Shown: positions 9,151 through 22,200 of the stretch, in pieces
Layout: every line of letters starts with the position of its first letter
How positions within the stretch are numbered: the stretch's first letter is position 1
Assembly: GCA_030248215.1 (NCBI GenBank)
Contig: JASANG010002725.1
Location: 1-64,000 of the forward strand
Source of the DNA: Enoplolaimus lenunculus
Taxonomy: Eukaryota; Nematoda; Enoplea; Enoplida; Thoracostomopsidae
Length of the DNA: 64,000 nt
Direction: 5' to 3'
The notes under the pieces: generated by a model
Seen by the model: only the letters and a program-made list of their open reading frames with translations
Databases searched by the model: none
Told to the model about the DNA's origin: nothing
Position numbers and translations under genes: made by a program

Positions 9151-11520
9151 TCCTAATTGGTAAAATTATGATACAAATGCCGATAAGTACATGATCCCTT
9201 GCTGAGATGCAATTCTGTTTCATTTTTCACAAGATGGTACCTGCTTTACGTATAAGTCACATTTCCTGGAACGCAGTTAACAGTTTAAATTCCAGGTCAC
9301 TATTTTTAAAACTGTACGTAAAACAAAGAGTACAGCATTGTTTATAGAACAGTAAACACAGGTTCATCAGCGTGTTAGCCAGAAATATATACGTTATACT
9401 AAAGCACTATCGACTTTATCGTGTGTTCGGTATGCGTGGAAAGTCGAAACGTCCAATTTCCAACTACGGTTTTCAAACATCATAGTATTTGGAATTTGGA
9501 AAATGGGTATCTCAAATATTCCAATTTTCCCGCTTCTATAATATGTAAAACTCCTAATGGCATAATTGATAGTCGATACTGTAAAGTTCGGTACTTTTCT
9601 CCTAATTGGAAAAAGGAAATTAGAAAATTTTAGAAATTAGCATTTCGAAAGGTCAGTAGATCAGTGCACGGTCAGCAAATAGACGTTCTGCTATTTGCAC
9701 GAGCGTAATTCATCTTTCAAAGGAATTCTGGTGGTTAGCGGATGTTGCCCGTGTACAGAACAGACTTCTCCAAAAATCCACAAATATATATTAGAAACTG
9801 GGGCGCAACATTTCTCGCTTCAGATTTTGGGATTATTGGGATATTAACTGGAAAATTGGAATTTTGAGAAATTGGGATATTACCAAGGAAATTGAGAAAT
9901 ACTGTTCAATGTTTGGGCCATGGATGTGGTATTACGTTAAATCCAGGGCGTAAACTCTATTATAGAAAATAAAAATAACGGAAACAAAAACGGAAAGGGA
10001 CCGTGATTAAAATAAATGAAACGAAAAAACGGATGTTGCTTTAAAGCTTGAAAGAGGTTTTGTTCTTCTAGCACCAAAATTGCGATATGCAATTATTCGC
10101 CGGGCTTTGTAAAATTTTAATTTTAAAGAAGAAATAACAGATGCGCCGAAGTTTTAATAATGTCAGCATATCTGTAATGAAAAGTTGTGAGATGAATATA
10201 AAAACAACAGAATATGCGGTATTTCTCCAACAGAAACGGAAACGGGCGAAGATTTTATACGGAAACGGATATCCGGTTACATCCTGGTTATATCCCAATC
10301 AGTGGCGTATTCAGAAATTTCTGATGGGTGCAGAAGCACGATATAGTGAAGAATGGTCGCGAGAAACGCGAGACGGGATCTTACTGTAAAATTTTGGCTT
10401 TGATCCCTATATTGTGGTGCTCACAAAGTGAGTTCCTGGAATGTTTATAACTCTATTATAATTTAGTGTGAGCTTTTATTAAGTATATATAGACTGCATT
10501 TTCAACAGATATGTTTTTGCTGTATCGTCATCATTTTTTTTCAAATAGGGTAGGTGGGTTATGTTTCATAATAGATCAAAGCCTTATTTTTCTACGAACA
10601 TTCAACGCTCATTTATTGTTAAAATTTCAATCTCAAAACAATAACAGTATTATAGACATATTACACTAAAGCCTATGCCTAACCCACTGTAACGCCACGC
10701 GATGGGAATTTAAGCGAGTCCACATTTGAGGTATATTAAAGAATCTCTGTTATAATTTTCACAGAGGTTACCATTGCACTTTTTTAGTTCACTATAATTA
10801 CCCGTGAATTCGTGAATACTCGGCCTATAATAGTGCGCGATAATTTACAAGGCGGCTGCAGAAAGGCGGCACACCCCAAAACATACAACTAAATCACAGG
10901 TAACTCTGGTGCAGATCCTTATTCGCCCCGCCCAAAATACATCACACTCTCTATACTGTACGGAAAATAGCTGTTTCACGACAAAACTCAGAAAAAGCAC
11001 TATGCTTATGTGAACTTAATTTACCCTAAAATTTCTTTATTGAACTATTTAGACAAAGTTACCGGATTTCAAAACAAATTTGCTGTTTAAAATCGTAGGA
11101 CTTTCCTAGAATTTTGTGTCATGGCTTCAAAACCGCAGTTTCAAACAATCTTTAAACTTTGAATTCTAGTAATTGCCGGAATCTCTGATGTTTTGTTTCC
11201 GGAGGACTGTTCCGACTTCCCTTAATTGTCAGAACTGAGTCTGGTCACTTCGGCCCATGTTACTATAAAGGCCGTCCCAATTGCCCTGGACACAAATATA
11301 CCCGGAGTGCGCACTTATGCGCTCCTAAGTTTATCTACCACTTTGAAATGCTTTCAATACTCAAACGCTCTAAGTAATAAGACAATTATAATTTTACTGT
11401 CATGGCACATTTGCATTTAAGTTATATACATAAACACAAAAAGAATTCAGTACTTATATTGTATACGTGCATTAAACACTGAAAGCCGCGAAACAAGCTC
11501 CAGCTTTTCGGTTAGAAGTT
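9151..11520. other. Gene-free stretch with degenerate repeats
   Basis: No open frame with family features was found. At 10,298 a cagtggcgtattcag motif resembles a hAT-type left end, but no partner end was found. Near 9,820-9,900 there is an attgggatattaa/aaattggaattttgag simple repetition. The remainder looks like unique or very old AT-rich DNA. Confidence 0.4.
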
Positions 11521-11650
11521 GGGCCAATGTTACTATAAGGGGCGTAACAGTGAATTAAGCGTATTCCAAAGCCTAAGCCTAAACGTTGCAAAAATGCGTT
11601 CCTAAGCTTAAACCTAAACAAAAAATGCAATCCAGAATCTAAACCAACTC
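11521..11650 (+). mobile_element. TTAGGC-bearing MITE, copy 5 (right end missing)
   Basis: The left end gggccaatgttactataag is followed by ggggcgtaacagtg and by two CCTAAG blocks separated by gcgttgcaaaaatgcg. The trailing aatccagaatctaaacc is shared with the copy at 265-415, so these two form a subfamily whose right end differs from the others. Confidence 0.55.
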
Positions 11651-12188
11651 TTTTAATATTGTGGCGTGCAAAATATATTTTAGTTAAAGTTAATTTTTAG
11701 CAAGGATAATATTTCCACAGTCAAAACGCAGTTTTATGTTACTGTGGATCACAAATACACATATCCGGTACCCGTTACGTTTATACCTTATAACCAATAT
11801 ATACCGAGTCGGCTTTTTTGCCATGTATTATACCGGAACCGAATATCCGGTCGATCCCTTATACTATAAATCAGTGGACATTAAGGGTGGTGCTATACTT
11901 TGACGGTGCTGAGCAACATCAAACGCCAACTTGTAAACTAATATTTTGAGTCTTGTGTTATCGCTGGACAAGTATAGCGCAACCGTTAGTAGCAACGGAA
12001 ACAAATATGTCAAAAAATATATACCTCATTCATTCATACAGGAACTGTTATAAATAAAGCAATCATCTGGAATATGGACAAACACAAAATGTTTAGTACA
12101 ACAGTACCGGTGACGCCAAACTTTCTTTGCAGCAGCCACGCTTGATATTTTTGGTTAAATCCTTAGCCCTTGGGGTCTTTTCCGATAT

Positions 12189-12712
12189 CCCCCCAGTCCG
12201 CGTTTGCCAAAGAATGGTTCGATTTTGAAAATTTTTGCATATTTGAGCTTATCATGATTTCCTCTGATCATTCCACGTCTAAATTTGAATTTTTAACAAA
12301 TTTGACAAATTCGATTTTTTAAGGTCCCAAGGTCCTCCCTTGCAACCAAAAAATTTTTGTCAAAAAGTTTGATAAATTAATGCCATTCGATGCTGCTTGC
12401 GACGCTGCCTCCAATGGTGTTAAGGTTTTTGCAATCAGATGATTGGTTAACGAATTATGGTCAAATAACTGATTTGGCGTTAACCCAAATAGTTGGCAGT
12501 GCGCCAAATCAGCTATTAGACAATAACTCGTTAACCAAGCGGCTGATTGCAAAAAAATTAACACCGCTGGGCTCAGCTCCGCAAGCTGCATCCAATGGTT
12601 TATAATTTGTCAAACTTTCGTGGAATGAGCAGGCAACGTCATGAGGAGCTCAAATCAAAAATTTTTAAATCCATCGATTTTTGCGTAAACGCTGGATGGG
12701 GGTGTAACGGAA
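12189..12712. mobile_element. Long fold-back (palindromic) MITE, copy A
   Basis: The two halves are inverted copies: the left arm reads from ccccagtccgcgtttgcc through caaataactgatttggcg, and the right arm returns through gcgccaaatcagctatt to the complement of the start. Each arm is about 250 bp, so transcript or single-stranded DNA could fold into a long hairpin. Open frames on both strands (12,319-12,605) are a by-product of the symmetry. A second copy lies at 42,886-43,400. Confidence 0.7.
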
Positions 12713-15300
12713 CAGACCCAGCCCGCGTTCGCTAAACACGTTCCGATTTCAAATTTTTCGATCTCATCGTCGTTATTTAGATTAGCTTCAAATTTAGGTC
12801 AGCTATATCGAACGCTAAACCGAATTACAGTAATATTGAGCTACGGTACCATAATGAAATCTTACGAAAAACCCTAACTAATTTATACATTTCATTCTTA
12901 AAATCTGTCAATCTAAATAACAAATTTCAAAAACAAGAAGCACGCAGCTACAAAAACACTTGCACACTCGCGAAACGCAAAAAAATTGTATATATCGCGA
13001 AGAGGAGGCCGACTAAATAATAATAAACACGATATCACTATATTAAACCGGAATTGAAAGTATATATACATAAAAAATCACAAACGTTCTAAAACACCAA
13101 TTATATCGTACTAAGATAAGGGTTTCGCCAAACTTCTCAAATTAGCATTGCGTATATCGTCAGGTAGGGATAGATTTTCATACAAGGCACACACTTCGCT
13201 CAAGACAAGTCTCTAAAGTTGCAGGCGTATATAGCAACACTTGAAATAGCATATGGAAGTCTGGAAACTGTGAACTAACTTAAAACAAAAATCATTATAA
13301 TAACAAAACTAAATCAACGAAGTGAACCCACATATATATAGTTGAAAGTAAACAGATATAAAGCTCATAACTACAGATAGGAACGACAGAAACAAATAAT
13401 GCTAAGCGTTTTATGATATAAAAATTTGAATCTTATTTACTTAATCCCCGTGAAAAATCAAACGCGCGCTAACGGCACAAAACTGTTTACCCCAAGACCA
13501 TATCAGGGTCTTATGTTTCCCGAAGTCTTAATTAATAAACGTGACGGGTCTTAACTAAACAATGTCCAAATATTTAAACTATAATCGTTGAAAAATATAG
13601 ATCCAAGGTCAAAATAGCACTATTTGTGAACCACCTTCCTTCGTCTGTTAGGAGGGATATAAGTTCACAAACAAGCGAATAGTTTAGTAAGAATAAGCAG
13701 TCCCGCAACCACAGGCCGAGAGCAAGGGATGATACAGTCCACCAAAGCGAACAGCGTCACCCCACTCCAGCTGAAATTTTTTCAAACGCCACTAAAAGAA
13801 TTCTATGTTAGATAAACTTCCTTCCTCTGCTGGAAAGCTTCCTCTTACTAAAATATGTAATTGCAACACTAAGAACAAATATATATTAAGTGAGAATTAA
13901 AACACTATCATAAATCAATACTACAGTTATAGAGCAAAACTAAAGCACAGACGACCAGAGATGTGACTTTCATGATTGCAAAGCGAAACTTAAATATGAA
14001 ACATATACCACATGTTATTCACGCAAATTATGTTATTACTATAAACGGTGGGGATTTAAATAACCCAAGGAATGATAATACAAATACATAAATGCTATAA
14101 TCCCCCTTAGTATATATTTTAAACCTAAATCTATTATCGAAGCTGCGCAACGGTGCGCTTACACAACTAGACATCATTACACCAAAATTCTCCGGCTACT
14201 TATTAAATCTACAGTAGTAGAAGCTGACATACCCATGATACGTTATCTGGCCATCGTTCCTGCAAAACGCCAACATTGATTGCTATATTGTATGTAAATA
14301 AATAATAGACCAAACTAACCCGCAACGACAGGAAAAAGTGTGCTACATTATCTAAAAATATTGACTTGACAAATACGTATTGCAACAATTTTAACTAGTC
14401 AACTATATATATAGAAAACAAATCTGCAGACATAGAGCATCCGAACAAAACAGGCTTGTACAGAACGATACTTGTAACTCCACTCGTCGTTTTGGGTTCG
14501 AACACGCAACAAACAATAATATATAATTGAAAATATAATCAAACAAACATAAAATAAGTAACTGAACCATTTGAAAACACAGTAGCATACTACAATAACA
14601 TAAAGAAAATACAATGCCACCCACATTAAATAAACCTTATTGGCTACGTTTTTAAAATCTTACATAAGTATTTACTTAAGTTATACTTAACTAATTGAAT
14701 TGCTTATGTGGCCGACTTAACTAAATACGTAAATTTTCGAGCAAAAACAATTGAACGCCAAATGTCAGCCATGGTCATAACAAGAAAGTAATAGTTTTGT
14801 TTAGCCTACAATTTCAATTGGATTAAGGTTAGTACCTTCTGTCCATAATCATTATAATGTGTGTAGGAGCTATCACCAGCTGGCAATACTGCTGATTAGC
14901 TGATTAGGTACTGGGGCGGTGTGGAAGTCCCCCACTCGCCCAAAATCCTTCCCCCGGACCGGGTAGCCCTCGGTTACAGCCCACATTCAATCGAGACTCA
15001 AAGAATGGACGGTAATAGGTCTCATCAATTTCCGGCCAGCGAACATAGCATATTTTTCTCATTTTATTAGATTTACATACTTTGCGCTTGTACACAAACC
15101 ACTTAGCCATATGTGCAACATTTGAAACCAATCGGAAGCAGCTGCAGTTCGCTGGTTTGAAAACTTATTAGTAATTTGCGATAACCATTACACACCATTA
15201 GAAAAAACGGTTCCTCGAGTTATTCACAAGGTTGCCGCCTTCTCAGAAAACTAGCAACCGTTCAATGTCTACAGTCTATTTCCATGATAATGTCCTAACA
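12713..15300. other. AT-rich gene-free stretch downstream of the POMGNT1-like gene
   Basis: No supported gene. At about 13,740-13,850 a segment (gaaattttttcaaacgcc, then agaattctatgtt and aaacttcctt) matches a segment at about 28,020-28,075, so it is part of a dispersed repeat. On the minus strand near 15,110 there is a TGGCTAAGTGG sequence that equals a tRNA A-box, without a B-box at the right distance. Confidence 0.4.
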
Positions 15301-15319
15301 ATTTCAGCACAGTAGCGCT

Positions 15320-16141
15320 TTATGCTTGAGGTCTCGGGGGTGGAAAATGTTTCTTACCACCATTGTTTTTGTGCCGACCGTGTTGAGGTTTGAACAAAAA
15401 CTTTGCAGCATTTTGGATTTCATGTCGCATGTTACCGTTCTTGTTTTCACCATCCAAAAGGACACTGCCGGAAACACCAGCTAAGTTGGCCAATAAAAGC
15501 GGTACAACCTTTGCAGGTTTCAAACTATAGAATGGCGACTGAGATCCGACTAGATACACATTGTGGCCATCATACGAGAATCTATAACAAAAACAATTTT
15601 TTGCCAACAAAACCCCAATTTTCTCAAAAAATAATGTTTTGCTACAAAAACTAATTTATTACAATAGTTTATGCTTACGCATGCGTTGAGCTACATATTT
15701 CATTTCTGTTATTAAAAACGTCTCAAGTGTGATTCTACTTAACTATAACTACTTAGAGAAGAGTACCAAACTGCTAAAAACACAGCCAAATTTCATCCGC
15801 CCATTATATATTAAAATTTCAATTTCAGAAACCTCCCTCATGTAGGTTTATTGGGCACACGAGTGCGTCCAAAGTCACGTCTTCAAGAACGCGAATCACG
15901 CAAATTTTATGGACGCCGTCTAGACACAGTCGTAGAATCCTAGCAAGGGGGTTAGAACATTGCACCCCGAAAAGGCCTCCGCCATAGATGTTGGGCTAGT
16001 TTCATCCGGTTCCTTGCATTCCGGGCATTTTCACCGATGGATGATTACAAAACTCCTTAAAATTAAAAACTTTGCGTCGTCGAACAATTTCCACAGTGAA
16101 AACAAGGCAAACACTATAATAATAATAATAATAATAAATGT

Positions 16142-16239
<98 letters not shown>

Positions 16240-19200
16240 TCATAACACTTACCTAAGAACATTTTGATACAAGCCACGTGCAGGCTTGTTCGGCGAATGA
16301 TACAAGCCAAAACACTGACACAGACGGTACAAAAGAGTTTGGTCGTTTTTGCTTTGTTGTTGGAAATACGCTACAAACGTTTTGCTTAAAAAAGAAAAAC
16401 AAAAATACACAAACCAATTAACCAAATAACCAGAAAACAAGCATTTCAACAAACAAACATTACAAACAATACAACAAGCAAACTGATTCCTCGGCAAATA
16501 TGGGCTACATTAAAAATGAAATAAACAAAACCTCGATAAAAGCGAATACAAACAAACGTAAATAAATAAATAAAGAAACAAACCAGTAACCACATGTCGC
16601 GAGTTCGAGTGCATCCACAACAAAATTTTCGGGAAGGGCTCTACATAGTATATTTCCTGCCTTAGAATTGTCTATTACCCAATATCGGTGCCGCCGACCC
16701 CTGTCTGCCCAAACTTACCCTACTACTTTAGACACAGCAGGCAACGAGATCATTGGTGGACTGGGACGCTTTCGTAATGCTTTTTTAGTCGAAGGCGGTG
16801 TCCATTGAAGGCATTGCTCGAAAACGGAATGTTCAAGTAAATAGCCGTTGTTGCCATTGTCGATCCCTCTGCCTCCCCATTCGCCTTTAGCATTGCCAAC
16901 ACTGGATGCAGATTCTGGAGAAGGTGAGCGAGGCGATGCTGATCCAATAGCGGCCACAAGTTTCCAATTATATTTCGAACGAATAACCGATGTCGGATCT
17001 GTTAGACGAGCGGTTGGATTCCTAGAATTTTAAGTTCAAACAATATCGTTTACTTTTTCAACTTCTAAATTTGAAATTAAAAAACACGTTTATGCCTTCA
17101 AGTTTTAAAATTTATAAAAAAATCTATGTTTATGCTATCGATATTGTAAAATATGGAATTTTAAACATATATTATGTTTCAGGCTCAATATTGTGTACAA
17201 GGCGCCTGTGGTTTCTTCGCGGTTAAACAAAATGTTTTACGCGAAAACTGTTATTTTAAGGCATAATTCATAATTGTTCAAGAATCCATTATCATTTTGG
17301 TTGGCAAAACATATGAATTGCAAATATCTACTGTTTGAAAAATGTCGTTTAGTGCACACAAAATTTACTGAACCCAGGCGCAATGCATACACAATGCGCA
17401 GTTATTAACAATTTTTACGTGTTTGCACATTACAACATCTTCAGAAGACGTGATAGCTACATCAGATTCAAGTATCAAGGTGTTACATCTGAGCGGCAAT
17501 GGTAAACGCCTACCGTGGGAGTGTTTCCTGGAGTATAAAACGCTACTAACCATAACTCAGATAAAATAGAAAATATTCATGTGGAAAGGGTAAAGCTTAC
17601 GTATTATACGGTCGACGTCGGTGAAACAAATCCTCAATGTGCGGCGGAATAATGCCTAAACCTTCGGAATGATGTCGATAAACGCGCGACAAATCTGGTA
17701 TAATCACATCCTGTTTTGGGTTTGAGTCACTGACAGTCAATTGCCAGCCTTCCCAAATTCTGCAAAAACACAGTAAAGCTTAGACAAACAAACTGTTACT
17801 ACACTGACGACTGGTAGGCATAGGTAATGATTCAAAAAGACAAAACAATACGATACTCCTTAGATATGTTTTCCATTAGAATCTATACCTAATATCCCAT
17901 TTTTGTCTCGTAGTGCGAACAGATATAACGACTACATATTATACCGCCGCCTATAGTTTATTTTTCACATTCTGGGCGATATGTTCTAATGATAACGATA
18001 TGGCGGCACTTTTCTCCCCGAAACGTTTTGTATACAGCTAATTTTTAGAAGCAACTTACCTCGCATAACAGCAGTTTTTCATTCGATTATCCATTGACTC
18101 GTTATAGACACTCTGTGGAAGCAAAAATCCGAATCCAGGAAACGGACCTTGAACGCGGTAGACTTCGTTCGCAAGCGATGATGAACGTTGAAACCCTGAC
18201 AGTTAATAACAGTAAACACGTGTCAAAACGAGTCCATCAGAGAACACCATAATTATGGGATGTCAACAAGTTGAGTCTAGTTTCAACATTTAAAAATAAA
18301 TACCCGGACTCGGAATAATCTCTCAATGCTAAAATCAAAACCGGGAATTTCTCGCAGCCAAACCCAACCCCGGAATTTTTCAAAACTAAATCCAGGCCCC
18401 TGGACAAAAAATTTATTGGCGCGAATACCCTGAAAAACCGGCCCATAGAGATTCGGGAATTTCCGTTCATTCACGACATTTAAGAGGCTTCTGCAGTTGC
18501 GGGTTATCCTCGAACTATAATTCAATATTTTCCCTTTTTGCTAAGCACCACTGCAGTATAACAAACCTCGAACAATATTTCAACATTTTGTGTCTCTGTT
18601 AAGTATCACTGCAGTATAACATGCTTAGTTTAACACCAATGCAATCCACATAATATAAAATGCTTCATGCAAGTTTGCTAGGTTTGCGGCGAGTAAGGAT
18701 TGAACCCACAGCGTATGAATGAAAGACCAATGCTTTAACGCTTTAATCACTGAGCAACCCAATCATGCTACATATTATTAGCTATGGCATTCACAGTTTA
18801 ATAGCAAGTGCACATTAAACTAACGAACGAAACAGACTTCGTACGCACCATTATCATTCCATGCCGAAATTGACGCAATACTGCTGTCTTCTTTGATAAC
18901 AGGTAACATTTGAGCCATGTAATATAGAAAATCTGCGGTCAGCATTAGGTCTTCTTCTAATACAATTACGCGCTCCTAAAATACAAATACAGCATTATCA
19001 GCACAAAACGCACAATTTACATACAACCGTCCACAATAACGTAATTTAACAGTGAATTATTTTGCCACATAAATAAATACATCCTACATGAGGTAGGACG
19101 CCTGGTTGCTGCCCCTGAATTGCTGTATAGCTAGTTTGCACGGTGGCAACACGTTTGCATTCGGTTTCGAATTCGGCAAAAATACAACATTCAAAATAGA

Positions 19201-22200
19201 ATTCACATGCGGTTCTAGACTACAAATCGTATTTCAAGGAATTAAGGTTTTGGTATCCTAAAATTCACATAATTTCTATTCTATTACCTGCGTAAAATTA
19301 GGCTTTCTAAGTCGCCAATCACTGATTTCCGTTTTGTAATTTTATTCAACTTTATCTATATCTTAAGAGTATTTTCGAAGTAATGGTTCAGATGTGAAAT
19401 CTGATTCTGCATGGTCGCAATTGGTTCAGATTTGAAACTGGTGAAACCGTGATTCGACGTGTCTCTGGTGCTTTGCTTGTTTCACATAACTCTATTCCGG
19501 TACTTCAACACAGCAGTCTTTATCGTTTGCAACTATCATAGCAGACTATAGCAGATCATAATAATTTCAGTTTTTCAAAGTTTCACACTACGTAATAATC
19601 CGAGAACATTTTACTAAAACTAAATAAATGAACAAAAAACTCACCGCCGTAGGAAATTTATGCCATAATACTTGAAACGATTTCGCAATATGTTCTGAAA
19701 CAAAAAACGTGCAATTTATAATAAAATACCACTAAATAGATTAATACTATCTATGCAACATTGACGGGTATTTCACACATATAAAATTGGAAGAGCTACT
19801 AGCAGGGTGCAACCGGAATTACAATTTTCCGGGACCGGAATTTAAAAAGATTACCGGAAACGGAACCGGGCAATGAAAAATACATGTCACCGAAAAATTC
19901 ATTTTAATTTTCTTTTATGCAATATTATCGGTGAAATATCCCTAGTTGGAGATAGCTATTCACTTTATATGCTATATTTTACATTTTCATAATCCACGAA
20001 AGCGAAATCTACCTTCAAAGGTTCATTTTCGGCGATTGTCAAGGTTTGCATACAATAGTAATAAATATCTTAATTTCCACCGATCAAATTTTAATACAGG
20101 AATTTTTAATTCCGGTATAAATTTACTGGAACCGGAAGGTAAAAAAACCGGAACCGGTACAAGAATTCCGGTCGCACCCAGGCTACTAGATATGTATTTT
20201 TTCCCTAAACACATTCTGTTGCTAGAACTTTGTGTAAAACACAAAAACGCACTGTATTCTACCGGCAAAACCAAATGCTTCGGTTAATTTGAAAGTTTTT
20301 CGTTGAAAGATAACAAGCGCTGACCAGGGAGTGACCGGATGTCGGGTTCCTAAATCCTATATCCAATTAAGATTCCGTTCCTTTAAACAATTCAATATTA
20401 GGCTCCGGTTTTGGTATCCGAATTTTGATATCCAATCGTACACTGGTGCTGACTGCAACATCGACTGTCCGAAAATATGCGAGCTAGGTTGAAAATTGAA
20501 TGCTCGTTGGTAAAGATCCACTCCTACCCGCAACTTTTTGCCGTGAGAACTTACCGCTAAAAGTTTCATTAAAGGGTTTTCGAATATTGGGGATGAACGT
20601 TTCTTTATCAAAAACCTGCATGTACAGGTTGCATTTGCAAGTTCTCGCTGCACAACCTGTGCGTGTGTGAAAGGGGCTTAAGTCTCTTGGCTCGAAAAAG
20701 TTAACTAGTTAAATACTCGTGAGTAACCGCTGTCTCCTGTACTTCTCAGAAAAATGACCTTATTCGATGCCCGCGTACCTGGTTGTGTGGAACTCGAAGG
20801 TAATCGTTCAGCGATTGCTCCGAACAGCCTTGCCAAAGCTGCAACTTCTTCAAAATTTTCATCGTATGTCACCTAAACAGTACAAAAAAGCAAACATTTG
20901 GTAAAATCAACTCGGCTGATCCCGTGCAAATTCTTTACATGAGATGAAAGAAAATAGAATTGAATTCAAACCTGGTGTCAGCCATAGTCATGCCGGGATT
21001 CCAAGCTTAAACTCAAAGTGCCTTAGTACTTTGCATAGCAGAAAAGGGCTCTTGTACACTTCCCCCAATGTTAAGGCTTACATAGATTTAGTTAAACGCT
21101 CTGGGAAAAGTTTAGGCATAGGTAAGCATTTTTCGAAACCCTAAACCTTAGCCTGACTCAAACGCTGTGGTGGGAAAGTGCGCTATAGCCATAGACGGTG
21201 TATTTTTGTGTATTTCACGGTGCACTTGCACGTCTTTATTCAAACACGCACAACTGGATTTGAAAATGCACGCATTTTGCAAAACATATCTTATATTCCA
21301 AAGTATAACCGGCTGGTTTCAGAGATCTTTACGTACCAGAACATTGCCCATTCGTATACCGGGTTGTCTAATCACAGTTTCAAGGCACAATCTGAGCGAG
21401 TTATGTGACAAACCTGTCAATACTCAGTTATATAAACGCAAAGAAATATCACAGGTTTTTAACTTACAACACATTATGTCAAGGTCTAAGAGTATGTAAC
21501 CAAGCTTTGCCGTAAACAGGTTTAAGGTTACAAATAACAAAATTTCAAAACTACTAGATGATTGGTTGAATACTACTATGTTTAAAATTAAAAATTAACA
21601 TAGCCGAAAGAATGTAATAAGGTTGTGATTCTACAGCTTATCTTTGTGTGTACTATGGTAAGCATTTAGGTAAGGTTAAATAAACAAAATTGATATGGCG
21701 GGATTAACTAGTGTACCATTTTCAAATTGTACATACGGTAACCCCATCAGCCATTCAAATCGGCGGAAACCCTCAGAAATTACTTTGAACGGCGCGTAAT
21801 AACCAAAAATACATGGTAAGCCAAACTCAGCCTGAAATTTTCTCTCAAATTCACACGCCTGCGTTCTTACCCGCAATAATTAAAATTGGCACGTCAAAAA
21901 TCGGATTGCCTTCAAGCGACTTATCGTATAACGGTGCCGCTGTTAGCGCGTCATCAATATACGTATCTGAAACTAATCCCCGAAGTGCATTGAAAGTTCG
22001 CTTCTTGGGGACGGGTGAGCCACCGCTCTGCAAAAGCCTTCAAATTCAAAACTGGAATTGCCCCAGTTCAGGCACCCCCAATCAAGAGTTTCATACTACT
22101 TCAGCATGTTAAACTTAAAGCATGTTAAACTTAAAAATTTAACTATTTTGGGCGTCAAACACATTTTGTATGCAAAAGTTTTCAGTCATATGATCATCAG

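Noticed and set aside
12319-12605. Overlapping 71- and 90-residue frames on opposite strands
   Set aside because: They mirror each other because the DNA is a fold-back element.
14399-14626. Hydrophobic minus-strand frames of 73-75 residues
   Set aside because: AT-rich sequence reads as Phe, Tyr, Leu and Cys by chance; no splice or family evidence.
16002-16310. Open frames of poly-Tyr/poly-Cys and poly-Ile/poly-Val
   Set aside because: They arise from the trinucleotide microsatellite at 16,116-16,237.
18686-18764. Functional tRNA gene on the minus strand
   Set aside because: Box A and B are present but the acceptor stem does not pair, so a tRNA-derived repeat is likelier.
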